This document shows positions 1 through 14,079 of a DNA stretch of 52,039 nucleotides, piece by piece. Location: positions 272,001 to 324,039 of the forward strand of contig JAUXVJ010000016.1 of assembly GCA_030684515.1 (NCBI GenBank), written 5' to 3'. The notes under the pieces were generated by a model. That model saw only the letters and a list, made by a program, of their open reading frames with translations. It did no database searches and had not been told where the DNA came from. The position numbers and the translations under genes are program-made. Within the stretch, counting starts at the first letter, position 1. Each line of letters starts with the position of its first letter. The DNA is from Actinomycetota bacterium. Its GTDB lineage: Bacteria > Actinomycetota > Actinomycetes > S36-B12.

Positions 1-2680
<2,680 letters not shown>

Positions 2681-2761
2681 ACTTTAACTTTTTTGTTCGC
2701 GTCCACTGTGTGGTTCCCGAGATTCGGTCGGGGACTAAAGCCCAATTGAAATCTCAATAGA

Positions 2762-2880
2762 GTTTCGGCGGCCATAGCGAGGGGGAAACGCCCGGCTCCA
2801 TTCCGAACCCGGAAGCTAAGACCCTCAGCGCCGATGGTACTGCGCGGGAAGCTGCGTGGGAGAGTAGGACGCCGCCGGAC
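2762..2880 (+). rRNA. rrf: 5S ribosomal RNA
   Basis: About 119 nt lying 80 nt after the 23S. The 5' strand 'gtttcggcggc' pairs with the 3' 'gccgccggac' to close helix I, and the conserved 'ccgaacccggaagctaag' loop is present near 2804. The spacer 2681-2761 contains a short stem (near 2712-2735) that probably serves rRNA processing. The order 23S-5S is that of a normal bacterial rrn operon. The exact ends are estimated to within a few bases. Confidence 0.95.
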
Positions 2881-2890
2881 AATTTTTGTG

Positions 2891-2925
2891 AAATGGCCAC
2901 CCCTCGGGGTGGCCATTTCTCTTTC
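2891..2925 (+). terminator. rRNA operon terminator
   Basis: A perfect 13-bp inverted repeat (aaatggccacccc / ggggtggccattt, 2891-2903 and 2906-2918) with a tight loop is followed by a T-rich run (ctctttctt). This is a textbook intrinsic terminator 11 nt after the 5S. It separates rRNA transcription from the protein gene that starts at 2972. Confidence 0.93.
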
Positions 2926-2971
2926 TTGCACACATAACAAGCACGCGAAGAGCGTGCGAGAGGATGAACCC

Positions 2972-4741
2972 ATGGCAGAGCGCAGCGACCGAGGTGGAGC
3001 CCGGTCACCGCGGCCTTCAGGCAGTGGAAGTGGACGATCGGGATCTGGACGTCCAGCGTCTGGTGGGAGTCGATCCGGCGGGGGCAAGTCAACGGGTAGT
3101 TCGCGCGGCTCAAGTGCTTCGGGCCGCGGCAAGCCCGGCCGCTCTTCGGATCGTCCTGGTTCGTCAGCACCGAGATCAGGATCCTCAGATCGGCGGGACG
3201 ATCGACGCGAGGATCGCCCTCGTTCCAGCACACAACGCCCAGCCGGCGGTCGCGATCGCCGAGGGATGGATCCTCGTCCTGACAGTGATCGTTCACGCAG
3301 TTCTGCACCGCGTTCAGGGTCGTCGGATCGTCGTGATGATCGTCCTCGTGGTGCTTCTCCTCGTTCCAGTTATTCCGATCGCGGCGAGAGCCGCGGTCGT
3401 GACGATCGTGGTCGTGACGATCGTCCCCGCAGTTCTGCCCCTCGGTCGGGTGCAGGTCGTGAGGAGCGCGGTCGCGATGACCGCCCACGTTCCTCGGCCC
3501 CTCGTTCGAGCTATTCCGATCGTGGTGAGAGCCGTGGCCGCGATGATCGTGGTCGCCAGGACCGCCCCCGCTCTAGCTATTCGGATCGTCCAGATTCGCG
3601 CGGTCGTGACGATCGCGGCCGTGATGACCGTCCACGTACATCAGCGCCGCGACCCAATGATCGAGATGATCGTGGTCGTGAATCGCGTCCAGGCAGCGAC
3701 CGACCGCGTAGTTCAGCACCTCGTGGCGCGTCGTCGGAACGTCGTGATGAGCGTCCGCGTAGTTCGGCTCCCCGGGCAACCGATCGCCGCGATGATCGGG
3801 GCAGGGATGATCGTCCACGTTCCTCGGCTCCGCGCGCAGGCGGCCCTCGTGAGAGTCGCGATCGTGATGAGCGTTCACGCGCCTCTGCGCCTCGTTCGGG
3901 ATATTCGGATCGTCGTGATGAACGTCGTGATGAGCGTTCTTCACGTCCGACAGATCGCGGGTCTGCTGGACGTTCGCGTAACCCCCGCGAGGAACGTGAC
4001 GATCGTGGTTCGCGCACTCCCGTGCGCCGTCGCGATGATGGCGATCAGATTCGTGATCCTCGTATCCCAGATGACATCACGCCCGAGGACCTTGATCGCG
4101 GCTTGTTGATGGAACTGCGCAGCCTTCCCGAGGGTCTGCAGATTCTGGTCGCTCGCCACCTTGTTGCGGCCGAACGCGCCATGGATGATGACAACCTTGA
4201 TCTTGCAACCGAGCACGTGAAGGCAGCACGTCGTCGTGCCTCGCGTATTTCGACCGTTCGTGAAGCAGCCGGCATTGTGGCGTATCGCTCTGGTCGATTC
4301 GGTGAGGCCTTGACCGAACTGCGGGCAGTTCGACGGATGAGCGGCGGCGACGTCTACCTTCCGATGATCGCTGACTGCGAACGTGGCCTTGGTCGACCAC
4401 AGAAGGCACTTGACTACATCAGAACACTGGACACGCAACGACTTGAGGCCGAGACCAGGGCTGAACTCCTGATCGTGGCTGCGGGCGCCAGGTCGGACAT
4501 GGGCCAGTGGGAAGAGGCCATCGTGACCTTGCAAGTACCTGAACTCACACGTCTGCGGCCCGGTGATTCACGCGCTCGTCTGCAGTACGCCTATGCAAGC
4601 TTGCTCCGTGACGCTGGGCGCACCAATGAAGCGCGTGAATGGATGGAACGCGCTGCTGGTTCGGACCTTGATGGCGTCACTGACGCCGAAGAGCAGTGCG
4701 ACATCATGGATGGCATCGAGTTCTCTGAGGACGGCGAGTAA
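2972..4741 (+). CDS. Arg/Ser/Asp-rich disordered protein with C-terminal TPR-like domain
   Basis: 589 aa. Residues 1 to about 365 are low complexity, dominated by R, D, S, P and G, with about nine degenerate copies of a unit containing SSAPR followed by SDRRDDR or GRDDR. No fold is expected there. Residues from about 370 to 589 are predicted helical, with repeated pairs resembling tetratricopeptide repeats (for example RFGEALTELRAVRRM and GQWEEAIVTLQ). Actinobacterial relatives are usually just called TPR proteins and sit beside the same HAD/tlyA genes. Start ATG 2972 is chosen because an upstream in-frame extension would run back into the 5S and its terminator, and GAGAGGA lies about 8 nt before it. 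RGG/RS-like composition suggests RNA or ribosome binding; this is inference. Confidence 0.88.
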   Translation: MAERSDRGGARSPRPSGSGSGRSGSGRPASGGSRSGGGKSTGSSRGSSASGRGKPGRSSDRPGSSAPRSGSSDRRDDRREDRPRSSTQRPAGGRDRRGMDPRPDSDRSRSSAPRSGSSDRRDDRPRGASPRSSYSDRGESRGRDDRGRDDRPRSSAPRSGAGREERGRDDRPRSSAPRSSYSDRGESRGRDDRGRQDRPRSSYSDRPDSRGRDDRGRDDRPRTSAPRPNDRDDRGRESRPGSDRPRSSAPRGASSERRDERPRSSAPRATDRRDDRGRDDRPRSSAPRAGGPRESRDRDERSRASAPRSGYSDRRDERRDERSSRPTDRGSAGRSRNPREERDDRGSRTPVRRRDDGDQIRDPRIPDDITPEDLDRGLLMELRSLPEGLQILVARHLVAAERAMDDDNLDLATEHVKAARRRASRISTVREAAGIVAYRSGRFGEALTELRAVRRMSGGDVYLPMIADCERGLGRPQKALDYIRTLDTQRLEAETRAELLIVAAGARSDMGQWEEAIVTLQVPELTRLRPGDSRARLQYAYASLLRDAGRTNEAREWMERAAGSDLDGVTDAEEQCDIMDGIEFSEDGE

Positions 4742-4764
4742 CTGCCTCCACAGATGGGCATCCA

Positions 4765-4781
4765 CGTGGACGGGATCCACG
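4765..4781 (+). terminator. small hairpin after the TPR gene
   Basis: Perfect 6-bp stem (cgtgga/tccacg) with a 5-nt loop, 24 nt after the stop codon. It lacks a clear T-tract, so it may be a weak terminator or an mRNA-stabilising stem. Confidence 0.4.
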
Positions 4782-4795
4782 CTTGAAGTTCTGAC

Positions 4796-4825
4796 TTGGC
4801 AGCTGGTTGGCTATTGCCACAGATT
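4796..4825 (+). promoter_or_regulatory. promoter of SSB-like gene, predicted leaderless
   Basis: -35 TTGGCA (4796-4801), 18-nt spacer, -10 CAGATT (4820-4825), then exactly six bases to ATG 4832. Transcription would begin at or next to the start codon, and no Shine-Dalgarno sequence is present. This is the best-formed two-box promoter I can see in the window. Confidence 0.6.
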
Positions 4826-4831
4826 GCGGGC

Positions 4832-5185
4832 ATGACTCCTGATGACTCCATCGATATCAACGAAGTGCATCTGGTTGGCCGACTAGGCCAGCAGGTCACC
4901 ACTCGCAATATGCCCAGTGGGGACGAGATCACGAACTTCACGGTGATTGTTGCCCGTGCGGGACGACTTCGCGAGGGTTCACCACGCGTGGATTCGCTTG
5001 CCTGTCAGACCACACGTGCGCAGATTCGCCGCAAGGTGCAGACCTGGAGCGCTGGCACGTGGGTTGAAGTGCACGGCTGCCTTCGCCGACGGTTCTGGCA
5101 AGGCGGAGGAGGGCTGGGCAGCGCCACCGAGGTCGAAGTTCGCGCGCTGACACGCATGCGAGAATCTGCGGGTGTCAAACCCTGA
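4832..5185 (+). CDS. single-stranded DNA-binding protein-like OB-fold protein
   Basis: 117 aa. The opening 'INEVHLVGRLGQQ' and 'ITNFTVIVAR' follow the beta-1/beta-2 pattern of bacterial SSB OB folds, and 'GTWVEVHGCLRRRFW' matches the later 'G.WVEVEG.L..R.W' strand. The protein stops right after the OB fold. It lacks the glycine-rich linker and acidic tail (usually ending DDDIPF-like) that canonical SSB uses to recruit partners, so it is more likely an accessory SSB than the replicative one. ATG 4832 fits the promoter spacing; an upstream in-frame TTG exists. Its 3' end overlaps the next gene by 14 nt. Confidence 0.75.
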   Translation: MTPDDSIDINEVHLVGRLGQQVTTRNMPSGDEITNFTVIVARAGRLREGSPRVDSLACQTTRAQIRRKVQTWSAGTWVEVHGCLRRRFWQGGGGLGSATEVEVRALTRMRESAGVKP

Positions 5186-5648
5186 GCTGGACAGCAGTGA
5201 CCCAGCAGGGGAGGCCTATGACTGGTACCAACGAGCCATGGAACTGCTGGATTCGGGCAACGCCCATGCGGCCCTTCTGCTCATCGACCGACTGTTGGCA
5301 ATCGAGCCCAACTCCCAATCGGTGATCGAGGCGTACGCCCGTGCGTTGTTTGATACCAAGCAGTTCGGCGCCGCGGCAATGGCCTTTGATCTGCTAATTC
5401 AGCTTGCTCCGGACAACGACTACGCCCATTTTGGCAAGGGGCTTGCGCTGTGGCGAACACAGATGTTCATTCCTGCTCGAGACGAGTTGGCCATGGCCAA
5501 CGTGATGAGGCCGGATCGCGCTGAGTATTCGCGAGCACTGGGTCAGGTCAAGGCCACTTTGGCAGCACGGGAAGCAGATGGCCTCCCGCTCAATGGCCCC
5601 TTGGAGCACCAGTCTCAGCTGGATGCTCCCCCTAGGGATGACTCATGA
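5172..5648 (+). CDS. tetratricopeptide repeat protein
   Basis: 158 aa, GTG start overlapping the SSB-like gene by 14 nt. Two or three TPR units are visible (AYDWYQRAMELLDSGNAHAA, then ARALFDTKQFGAAAMAFDLL and ALWRTQMFIPARDELAMA), each with the W/Y, A/G and P positions of the motif. No signal peptide is present, so it is probably a cytosolic scaffold. It overlaps the HAD gene by four bases (ATGA), so translation is probably coupled. Its specific partner is unknown; similar small TPR genes sit before HAD phosphatases in actinobacterial tlyA clusters. Confidence 0.8.
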   Translation: MSNPELDSSDPAGEAYDWYQRAMELLDSGNAHAALLLIDRLLAIEPNSQSVIEAYARALFDTKQFGAAAMAFDLLIQLAPDNDYAHFGKGLALWRTQMFIPARDELAMANVMRPDRAEYSRALGQVKATLAAREADGLPLNGPLEHQSQLDAPPRDDS

Positions 5649-6451
5649 GCATTGGCGATTTTGATGTGCTGTTCTTCGATCTGGATGGCGTGGTCTACAT
5701 CGGCACTGAAATGGTGCAAGGCGCCAGTGCCGCCATCGAATCGGCTCGACAGCAAGGTGCGCGCTGCATTTTTGTCACGAACAATGCATCGCGAACGCCT
5801 GGTGAAGTGGCAGCGCACCTTCGTGCCCTTGGGGTGCCCGCTCAGATCGAGGACGTCATCACGGCATCAATGGCAGGCGCCACCCTTGTCAGCGAATTCG
5901 TTGATTCCGGCGAAGTACTGGCCATCGGTGGCGATGGAGTTGCCGCGGCGCTTCTCGAGCGCGGCCTGACTCCTGTGAGCACCTTTACTGAATCCGTCCG
6001 AGCAGTCCTGCAGGGTTACGGACCCAATGTTGGCTGGCGCGACTTGGCGGAGGCGACCTATGCGGTGCGTGCTGGTCTGCCATGGATCGCGACGAACCTC
6101 GACTCCACCTTGCCGACAGTTCGCGGCATCGCGCCCGGCAACGGTGCTTTGGTGAGTGTGGTGGCGCAAACTGTGGGACGTCGTCCAGATGCGGTGGCCG
6201 GCAAACCGGAGCCGGCTCTGCTCAAGGAGGCGATCCGGCGCTCCGGCGCCCTTCGTCCCCTGATGATCGGCGATCGCCTCGACACCGACATTGCCGCCGG
6301 ATCGCGCCTTGGCATGCCCACCTTGTTGGTCGAGACTGGGATTTCCACCTTGGCGCAGGCCCAGGCGGCCAGAGGTGAGCTTCGCCCTACCTATGTCGCC
6401 AAAGATCTCAGTTGTCTGTTACCTGATCGTCACCTTGTCGCGGTACCGTGA
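5645..6451 (+). CDS. HAD-IIA family sugar/nucleotide phosphatase
   Basis: 268 aa. Cytosolic HAD-superfamily hydrolase of the NagD/4-nitrophenylphosphatase type. Motif I is FFDLDGVVY, with nucleophile D12 and acid/base D14. Motif II threonine is in FVTNNASRTP, the motif III lysine in GKPEPALL, and the acidic motif IV in MIGDRLDTDI. The C2 cap lies between motifs II and III, as in class IIA. Actinobacterial relatives are often longer (about 330 aa), so this is a compact version. The substrate cannot be read from sequence. ATG overlaps the TGA of the TPR gene. Confidence 0.88.
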   Translation: MSIGDFDVLFFDLDGVVYIGTEMVQGASAAIESARQQGARCIFVTNNASRTPGEVAAHLRALGVPAQIEDVITASMAGATLVSEFVDSGEVLAIGGDGVAAALLERGLTPVSTFTESVRAVLQGYGPNVGWRDLAEATYAVRAGLPWIATNLDSTLPTVRGIAPGNGALVSVVAQTVGRRPDAVAGKPEPALLKEAIRRSGALRPLMIGDRLDTDIAAGSRLGMPTLLVETGISTLAQAQAARGELRPTYVAKDLSCLLPDRHLVAVP

Positions 6452-6454
6452 ACC

Positions 6455-6934
6455 ATGCTGAATGACCTGCGCGGATACCTGCAGTTGGCCAACGGACTCA
6501 CTGATGTCACGGCGGCCAAAGCCAAGGACATGGCTGCGAGCCTCATCGCTCAAGGCCTGATCTTGTCTACCAAGGCCCCAGATCTCGTTGGACAGGTCCA
6601 AGAATTGGCCGACGACCTACTTTCGACCAGTCGCAACAATCGCGAGATGCTCAAGGGCCTAGTGCGCACTGAGGTCGATCGCACGGTCAGCCGGATGGGT
6701 TTCGTCCGTGAAGACGAACTCGCCGCCGTGCGCAGGCACGTGCAGCGACTGGAGCAGGAGCTGCACAGTCAAAACGGTGCCGCCAAGAAACCAGCCGCCA
6801 AGAAACCAGCCGCCAAGAAGGCTGCCAAGAAACCAGCTGCCAAAAAGCCAGCGCCTGCGGCACACGCACCCACAGAGCAGGTGGTCACCGATCCGGTCGG
6901 CGCTGACTCTGGTGACTCCGGAGCAAGCGCATAG
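6455..6934 (+). CDS. phasin-like coiled-coil protein with Lys/Ala-rich tail
   Basis: 159 aa. Residues 1-110 are helical and look like the phasin/PhaI-PhaF type found in actinobacterial tlyA operons (LRGYLQLANGLTDVT, then a coiled coil ending LEQELHSQ). Residues 110-135 are repeats of AAKKPAAKK, a histone-H1-like DNA- or polyanion-binding tail, followed by an acidic end. No polyhydroxyalkanoate synthase is present in the window, so granule binding is not established. A TACCGT hexamer at 6444-6449, five bases before ATG, could be an internal leaderless promoter. The gene ends one base into the next start. Confidence 0.75.
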   Translation: MLNDLRGYLQLANGLTDVTAAKAKDMAASLIAQGLILSTKAPDLVGQVQELADDLLSTSRNNREMLKGLVRTEVDRTVSRMGFVREDELAAVRRHVQRLEQELHSQNGAAKKPAAKKPAAKKAAKKPAAKKPAPAAHAPTEQVVTDPVGADSGDSGASA

Positions 6935-7293
6935 TGATCGACGAGTCCTCAGCACCAGACCTGGATCAGACCGAGGCCGAGGAGTTCGCTGCTGTGGACT
7001 TTGAAGCAGAGAACCAGGATTTTGACTCCTCAGAGTCCGAGGATATTCGTGCTGCTGAGCGTGAGCTGGAGTCCTCTGAAGTTGAAGGCGAGCCCGAGTA
7101 TTCGGTTATGGTGCTCGAAGAAGTCGACGTCGCACTGGTGCTTGCTGTGTGGGAGCCGACGGGTGATGTTCAAGTGGATTCAGCACTTGAGCAATTGGCC
7201 ACACTCGACGAACTGTCCGTTCATGATCATGCCGAGGTCCTGACCTCAGTGCACAGCAGCCTGCATCAACGGCTGACCGACATCAGCGCGTAG
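6934..7293 (+). CDS. acidic hypothetical protein
   Basis: 119 aa, GTG start overlapping the previous stop by one base. The first 65 residues are extremely rich in D, E and S. The rest (from YSVMVLEEVDVALVLAVWEP on) has regular hydrophobic spacing and could fold as a small domain. Short acidic proteins sit at this position, just before tlyA, in many actinobacteria. The acidic N-terminus next to the basic tail of the preceding protein hints that the two interact; that is inference. No catalytic motif is visible. Confidence 0.65.
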   Translation: MIDESSAPDLDQTEAEEFAAVDFEAENQDFDSSESEDIRAAERELESSEVEGEPEYSVMVLEEVDVALVLAVWEPTGDVQVDSALEQLATLDELSVHDHAEVLTSVHSSLHQRLTDISA

Positions 7294-7301
7294 CTCGAAC
7301 A

Positions 7302-8138
7302 ATGGCGCGTCGGCGTCTGGACGCGGAACTCACCCGTCGCGGACTTGCTCGCTCACGTGAGCAGGCGCAGGAGCTCATCGCCGCCGGTGCCGTGACAGTG
7401 CGCGGATCTGTGGCCACCAAGCCAGCGACTCAGGTCGAAACCTCAGAGGCCATTGAGGTCATTGTCAATGCGGACCATGGCTATGTGTCTCGAGGGGCGG
7501 TAAAGCTCTCCGGCGCTCTTGATGCTTTTGCTCGCATTGATCTTGCCGATCGTGATTGCCTAGATGCGGGAGCATCTACTGGTGGATTCACTCAGGTGCT
7601 GCTTGAGCGCGGGGGTGCTCGCGTACTTGCCGTTGACGTCGGATATGGCCAACTGGCCTGGCCACTGCGCAATGACGAGCGAGTCACCGTCATGGAGCGG
7701 ACGAACATCCGCAGCCTGGCCGCAGCAGACCTGCCGTACCAACCCGACCTCATCGTTGCGGATCTCTCCTTCATCTCCCTTCGTCTCGTGCTGCCAAGCC
7801 TCATTGCCTGTGCAGCTACGGATGCTGATCTTGTGTTGATGGTCAAGCCGCAGTTCGAGGTTGGCAGAGAAGCTGTCGGCGATGGTGTCATCCGAGACCC
7901 GTCGATTCGCGCTGGTGCTGTGCAATCGGTGGCCGACCAAGCACTGCGGGAAGGCCTTGACGTCTTGGCGGTGGTGGCCAGTCCACTGCCTGGCCCCCAG
8001 GGCAATGTGGAGTTCTTTCTGTGGCTGCGGCGAGGCCTGGGTGGAAACACTGTGGATGGTGCCGCTGTGGCCAGTGGTCTGCGGGATGATGCTCTTTCAT
8101 CCGCCATCGCCCAGGCTATCCAGGAGGGACCGCAATGA
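7302..8138 (+). CDS. tlyA: TlyA family 2'-O-rRNA methyltransferase
   Basis: 278 aa. An N-terminal S4 RNA-binding domain (residues about 1-60, beginning RRRLDAELTRRGLARS) is followed by an FtsJ/RrmJ-type methyltransferase. The SAM motif is LDAGASTGGFT, and the K-D-K-E catalytic set is visible in SRGAVKL, VADLSFISL, LMVKPQFE and NVEFFLW. The family methylates cytidines in 16S and 23S rRNA and sets capreomycin/viomycin sensitivity. ATG 7302 lies five bases after TAGCTC, which overlaps the previous stop codon and may be a -10. The 3' end overlaps nadK by four bases. Confidence 0.93.
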   Translation: MARRRLDAELTRRGLARSREQAQELIAAGAVTVRGSVATKPATQVETSEAIEVIVNADHGYVSRGAVKLSGALDAFARIDLADRDCLDAGASTGGFTQVLLERGGARVLAVDVGYGQLAWPLRNDERVTVMERTNIRSLAAADLPYQPDLIVADLSFISLRLVLPSLIACAATDADLVLMVKPQFEVGREAVGDGVIRDPSIRAGAVQSVADQALREGLDVLAVVASPLPGPQGNVEFFLWLRRGLGGNTVDGAAVASGLRDDALSSAIAQAIQEGPQ

Positions 8139-9021
8139 CAGAGCGCCAAGCCCTCCTTGTGCTGAACCCAGGGCGAGTTCAGGCTCGAGCTGCGGCCTTG
8201 CTGGTTGTGAGTGCTCTCCAGACACACGGATTCAGGGTGCGGGTTGCCAGCGATGATGCCGAAGCCTGGGGTGCGAGTGTGCCCGATGGCATTGAAGTCG
8301 TGCCAGCAGACGAGCATGCAGCCGATGAGACCGAGATCGTGGTTGTGCTCGGGGGCGATGGCACGATTCTGCGCGCCGCCGAGCGCGCGCGACAGGCCTG
8401 CGTCCCGCTGCTGACGGTCAACCTAGGCCACGTTGGCTTCCTGGCCGAAGCCGAGTCGGAGGACATCGACGCAGTGGTCGAAGCAATCGTTCATCGACGC
8501 TGGCACGTTGAGGAGCGCATGGCGCTGGATGTCCGTGTCCTTGATGGCGAAAACCTGCTGTTGCGAACCTGGGCTCTCAACGAGATCAGCATCGAAAAGG
8601 CCGCAGGCGCTCGGATGATCGAAGTGTTGGTCGTGATCGATGGCCGACCACTTTCCCGTTGGGGGTGCGATGGCATCGTTGCCGCCACCCCGACAGGTTC
8701 CACGGCTTATGCATTCTCTGGCGGGGGCCCTGTGGTCTGGCCCGATGTTGAAGCCATGTTGTTGGTGCCCCTGAGCGCACACGCGCTTTTTGCTCGTCCA
8801 CTGGTCGTTGGTCCGTCCAGCGTGATCTGCCTGGATCTGTCCGATGGCTCAAGTGCCTGGTTGGCCGCAGATAGTCGGCGGACCTTCGAACTCAGTGGCG
8901 GTCATCGAGTCGAAGTCCGGCGTGACCACGCTCCTGTGCTGTTGGCGCGATTGGTCGATGCCCCATTCACTGATCGCCTGGTGGCGAAGTTTGCCTTGCC
9001 CGTTGATGGCTGGCGCACGAG

Positions 9022-9025
<4 letters not shown>
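8135..9025 (+). CDS. nadK: NAD kinase
   Basis: 296 aa. Phosphorylates NAD+ to NADP+ in the cytosol. The GGDGTILRAAERA motif (catalytic Asp), the NLGHVGFLAE strand, the NE motif in WALNEISIEK and the GDGIVAATPTGSTAYAFS glycine-rich loop are all present in order. Length is normal for actinobacterial enzymes. ATGA overlap with tlyA and a four-base overlap with recN place it in the middle of a coupled tlyA-nadK-recN unit, the standard actinobacterial arrangement. Confidence 0.95.
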
Positions 9026-12406
<3,381 letters not shown>

Positions 12407-12407
<1 letters not shown>

Positions 12408-13108
12408 TGGTCGCGGATTTCGCTGAGGAGGTCTGGGACGGCCCGATCGCCGATGGTGGCGAGCCCTATCGCACGATGCATTCTGTCGAGCACTTCGCGG
12501 GCAAGGTGTGGGTGGTGCGCACGGACACTGTGGATTTCGATGGCCAGGTCATCAACCGCGATGTGCTTGTTCATCCGGGTGCCGTTGCAATCATCGCCCT
12601 CGATGAACAAGATCAGGTACTGCTCATCCGCCAGTACCGTCATGCCATCGGGCAGTACATCTTCGAGCCTCCTGCGGGCCTGTTGGATCATCTTGGCGAG
12701 CCACCGCTGACGACAGCGGCTCGTGAACTTGCCGAAGAGTCTGGCTACCAAGCCGACAGTTGGCACACACTTGTGGACTTCGTGAATTCTCCAGGCGGCT
12801 CAAGTGAGGCCATTCGGATCTACCTCGCACGTGATGTTTCACCCATAGCCGGCGGACGCCCACACACAGGCGAGGCCGAAGAGGGCTACTTGCCGCGTGT
12901 GTGGGTGAGTCTGGATGAGGCGAAGGATCTCGTGCTGTCCGGTGCCATCAGCGGACCAACAGCAGTGGCGGGCATCCTCGCGGCTTGGGTGGCGCGTGCT
13001 GGCGGCTGGAAGTCCCTGCGTTCGGCTCGCGAGCCTTGGGGGATGCGCGACCACCTGCTATCGATCGGGCGAGTGGCCGAGCATTTCAAGAAACCAGGAC
13101 TCTCCTGA
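12407..13108 (+). CDS. NUDIX hydrolase, ADP-ribose pyrophosphatase type
   Basis: 233 aa. The Nudix box is visible as EPPAGLLDHLGEPP followed by AARELAEESGY, which supplies the metal-binding Glu residues. The segment before it (LIRQYRHAIGQYIFEPPAG) is characteristic of ADP-ribose pyrophosphatases that clear ADP-ribose. Start ATG overlaps the pyrG stop by one base. The C-terminal ~45 residues beyond the Nudix fold are less conserved. The substrate is inferred from subfamily motifs and the usual pyrG-nudix-xerD context. Confidence 0.88.
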
Positions 13109-13116
13109 GTCAGCAG

Positions 13117-14028
13117 TTGGATCTGTCGATCCGCACCTACCTGAATCACCTGGCAATCGAGCGCGGGTTGTCTCAGAACACCCTGGCTGCCTATAGCCGA
13201 GATTTGGAGCGGTACCTCCTGTGGTGTCTTGCCCGGGGCCTGAGTTCTGCTGACGTCATCGTTGAAAGCGATATCGCAGACTTCTCCGCAAGCCTGCGTG
13301 ACTCGAGCGTGGGCACGCCGCTTGCTGCATCCAGCGCCGGCCGGGTGCTTGTCGCCATTCGCGGCTTTCACCGCTTTGCTCTCGACGAAGGCCTGACTGC
13401 CGACGACCCAAGTCAGCGGATTTCGCCGGCCAGTGCCGTGAAGCGGCTGCCCAAAGCCTTGAGCTATGACCAGGTCAAGCGCCTGCTGCGCGCGTGTGGC
13501 GACGACAGCACGCCAGCAGGCTTACGTGATAGAGCTCTGGCCGAACTGCTCTACGGCACCGGAGTGCGGATCAGTGAGGCGATCAATATTGACGTCGATG
13601 ACCTCAAGCTGGAGGAGCGCACCCTCATCGTGACCGGTAAGGGCGACAAGCAGCGGATGCTCCCGCTCGGGGGCTATTCGATCGCGGCCTTGGATGAATA
13701 CCTGGTGCGGGGCCGTCCTGCGTTGCTGCTCCAGGGGCGCGGCACACCTGCGGTATTCCTCAACACCAAGGGAGGCCGGCTGTCGCGGCAGAGCGCGTAT
13801 GCCGTGGTGCGCAAGGCTGCCGATTCGGCGAAACTGGAGGTCGAAGTCAGCCCCCACACCCTTCGTCACAGCTTTGCCACGCACTTGCTCCAAGGCGGTG
13901 CCGACGTCCGGGTGGTGCAGGAGCTGCTGGGTCATTCCTCGGTGACCACCACTCAGATCTACACCGCAGTCACCCCCGACACCCTTCGTGAGGTCTATGC
14001 CACGAGTCATCCACGAGCACAGGGCTGA
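13117..14028 (+). CDS. xerD: site-specific tyrosine recombinase XerD
   Basis: 303 aa from TTG 13117. The N-terminal SAM-like DNA-binding domain is IRTYLNHLAIERGLSQNTL onward. The catalytic domain carries Arg in GTGVRISEAI, Lys in VTGKGDKQR, the HTLRHSFATHLL box, HSSVTTTQIY and the Tyr nucleophile. With XerC it resolves chromosome dimers at dif. Start choice is uncertain: TTG 13117 gives the usual family length, but AGGA at 13096-13099 sits five bases before an in-frame CTG at 13105, which also overlaps the NUDIX stop. It precedes parA-scpAB, a segregation neighbourhood. Confidence 0.93.
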   Translation: MDLSIRTYLNHLAIERGLSQNTLAAYSRDLERYLLWCLARGLSSADVIVESDIADFSASLRDSSVGTPLAASSAGRVLVAIRGFHRFALDEGLTADDPSQRISPASAVKRLPKALSYDQVKRLLRACGDDSTPAGLRDRALAELLYGTGVRISEAINIDVDDLKLEERTLIVTGKGDKQRMLPLGGYSIAALDEYLVRGRPALLLQGRGTPAVFLNTKGGRLSRQSAYAVVRKAADSAKLEVEVSPHTLRHSFATHLLQGGADVRVVQELLGHSSVTTTQIYTAVTPDTLREVYATSHPRAQG

Positions 14029-14079
14029 GGGCCATTAGGCTGAGGGCTTCTTAGCGCGTGCTTAATCGAGAGGATGGCC

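Noticed and set aside
3150-3960. CRISPR-like repetition.
   Set aside because: The repeats are degenerate, in frame and without uniform spacers; they encode the SSAPR/RDDR protein units.
12985-13116. Longer N-terminus for XerD from TTG 12985.
   Set aside because: It would overlap the NUDIX gene by over 120 nt and give 44 extra residues absent from the family.
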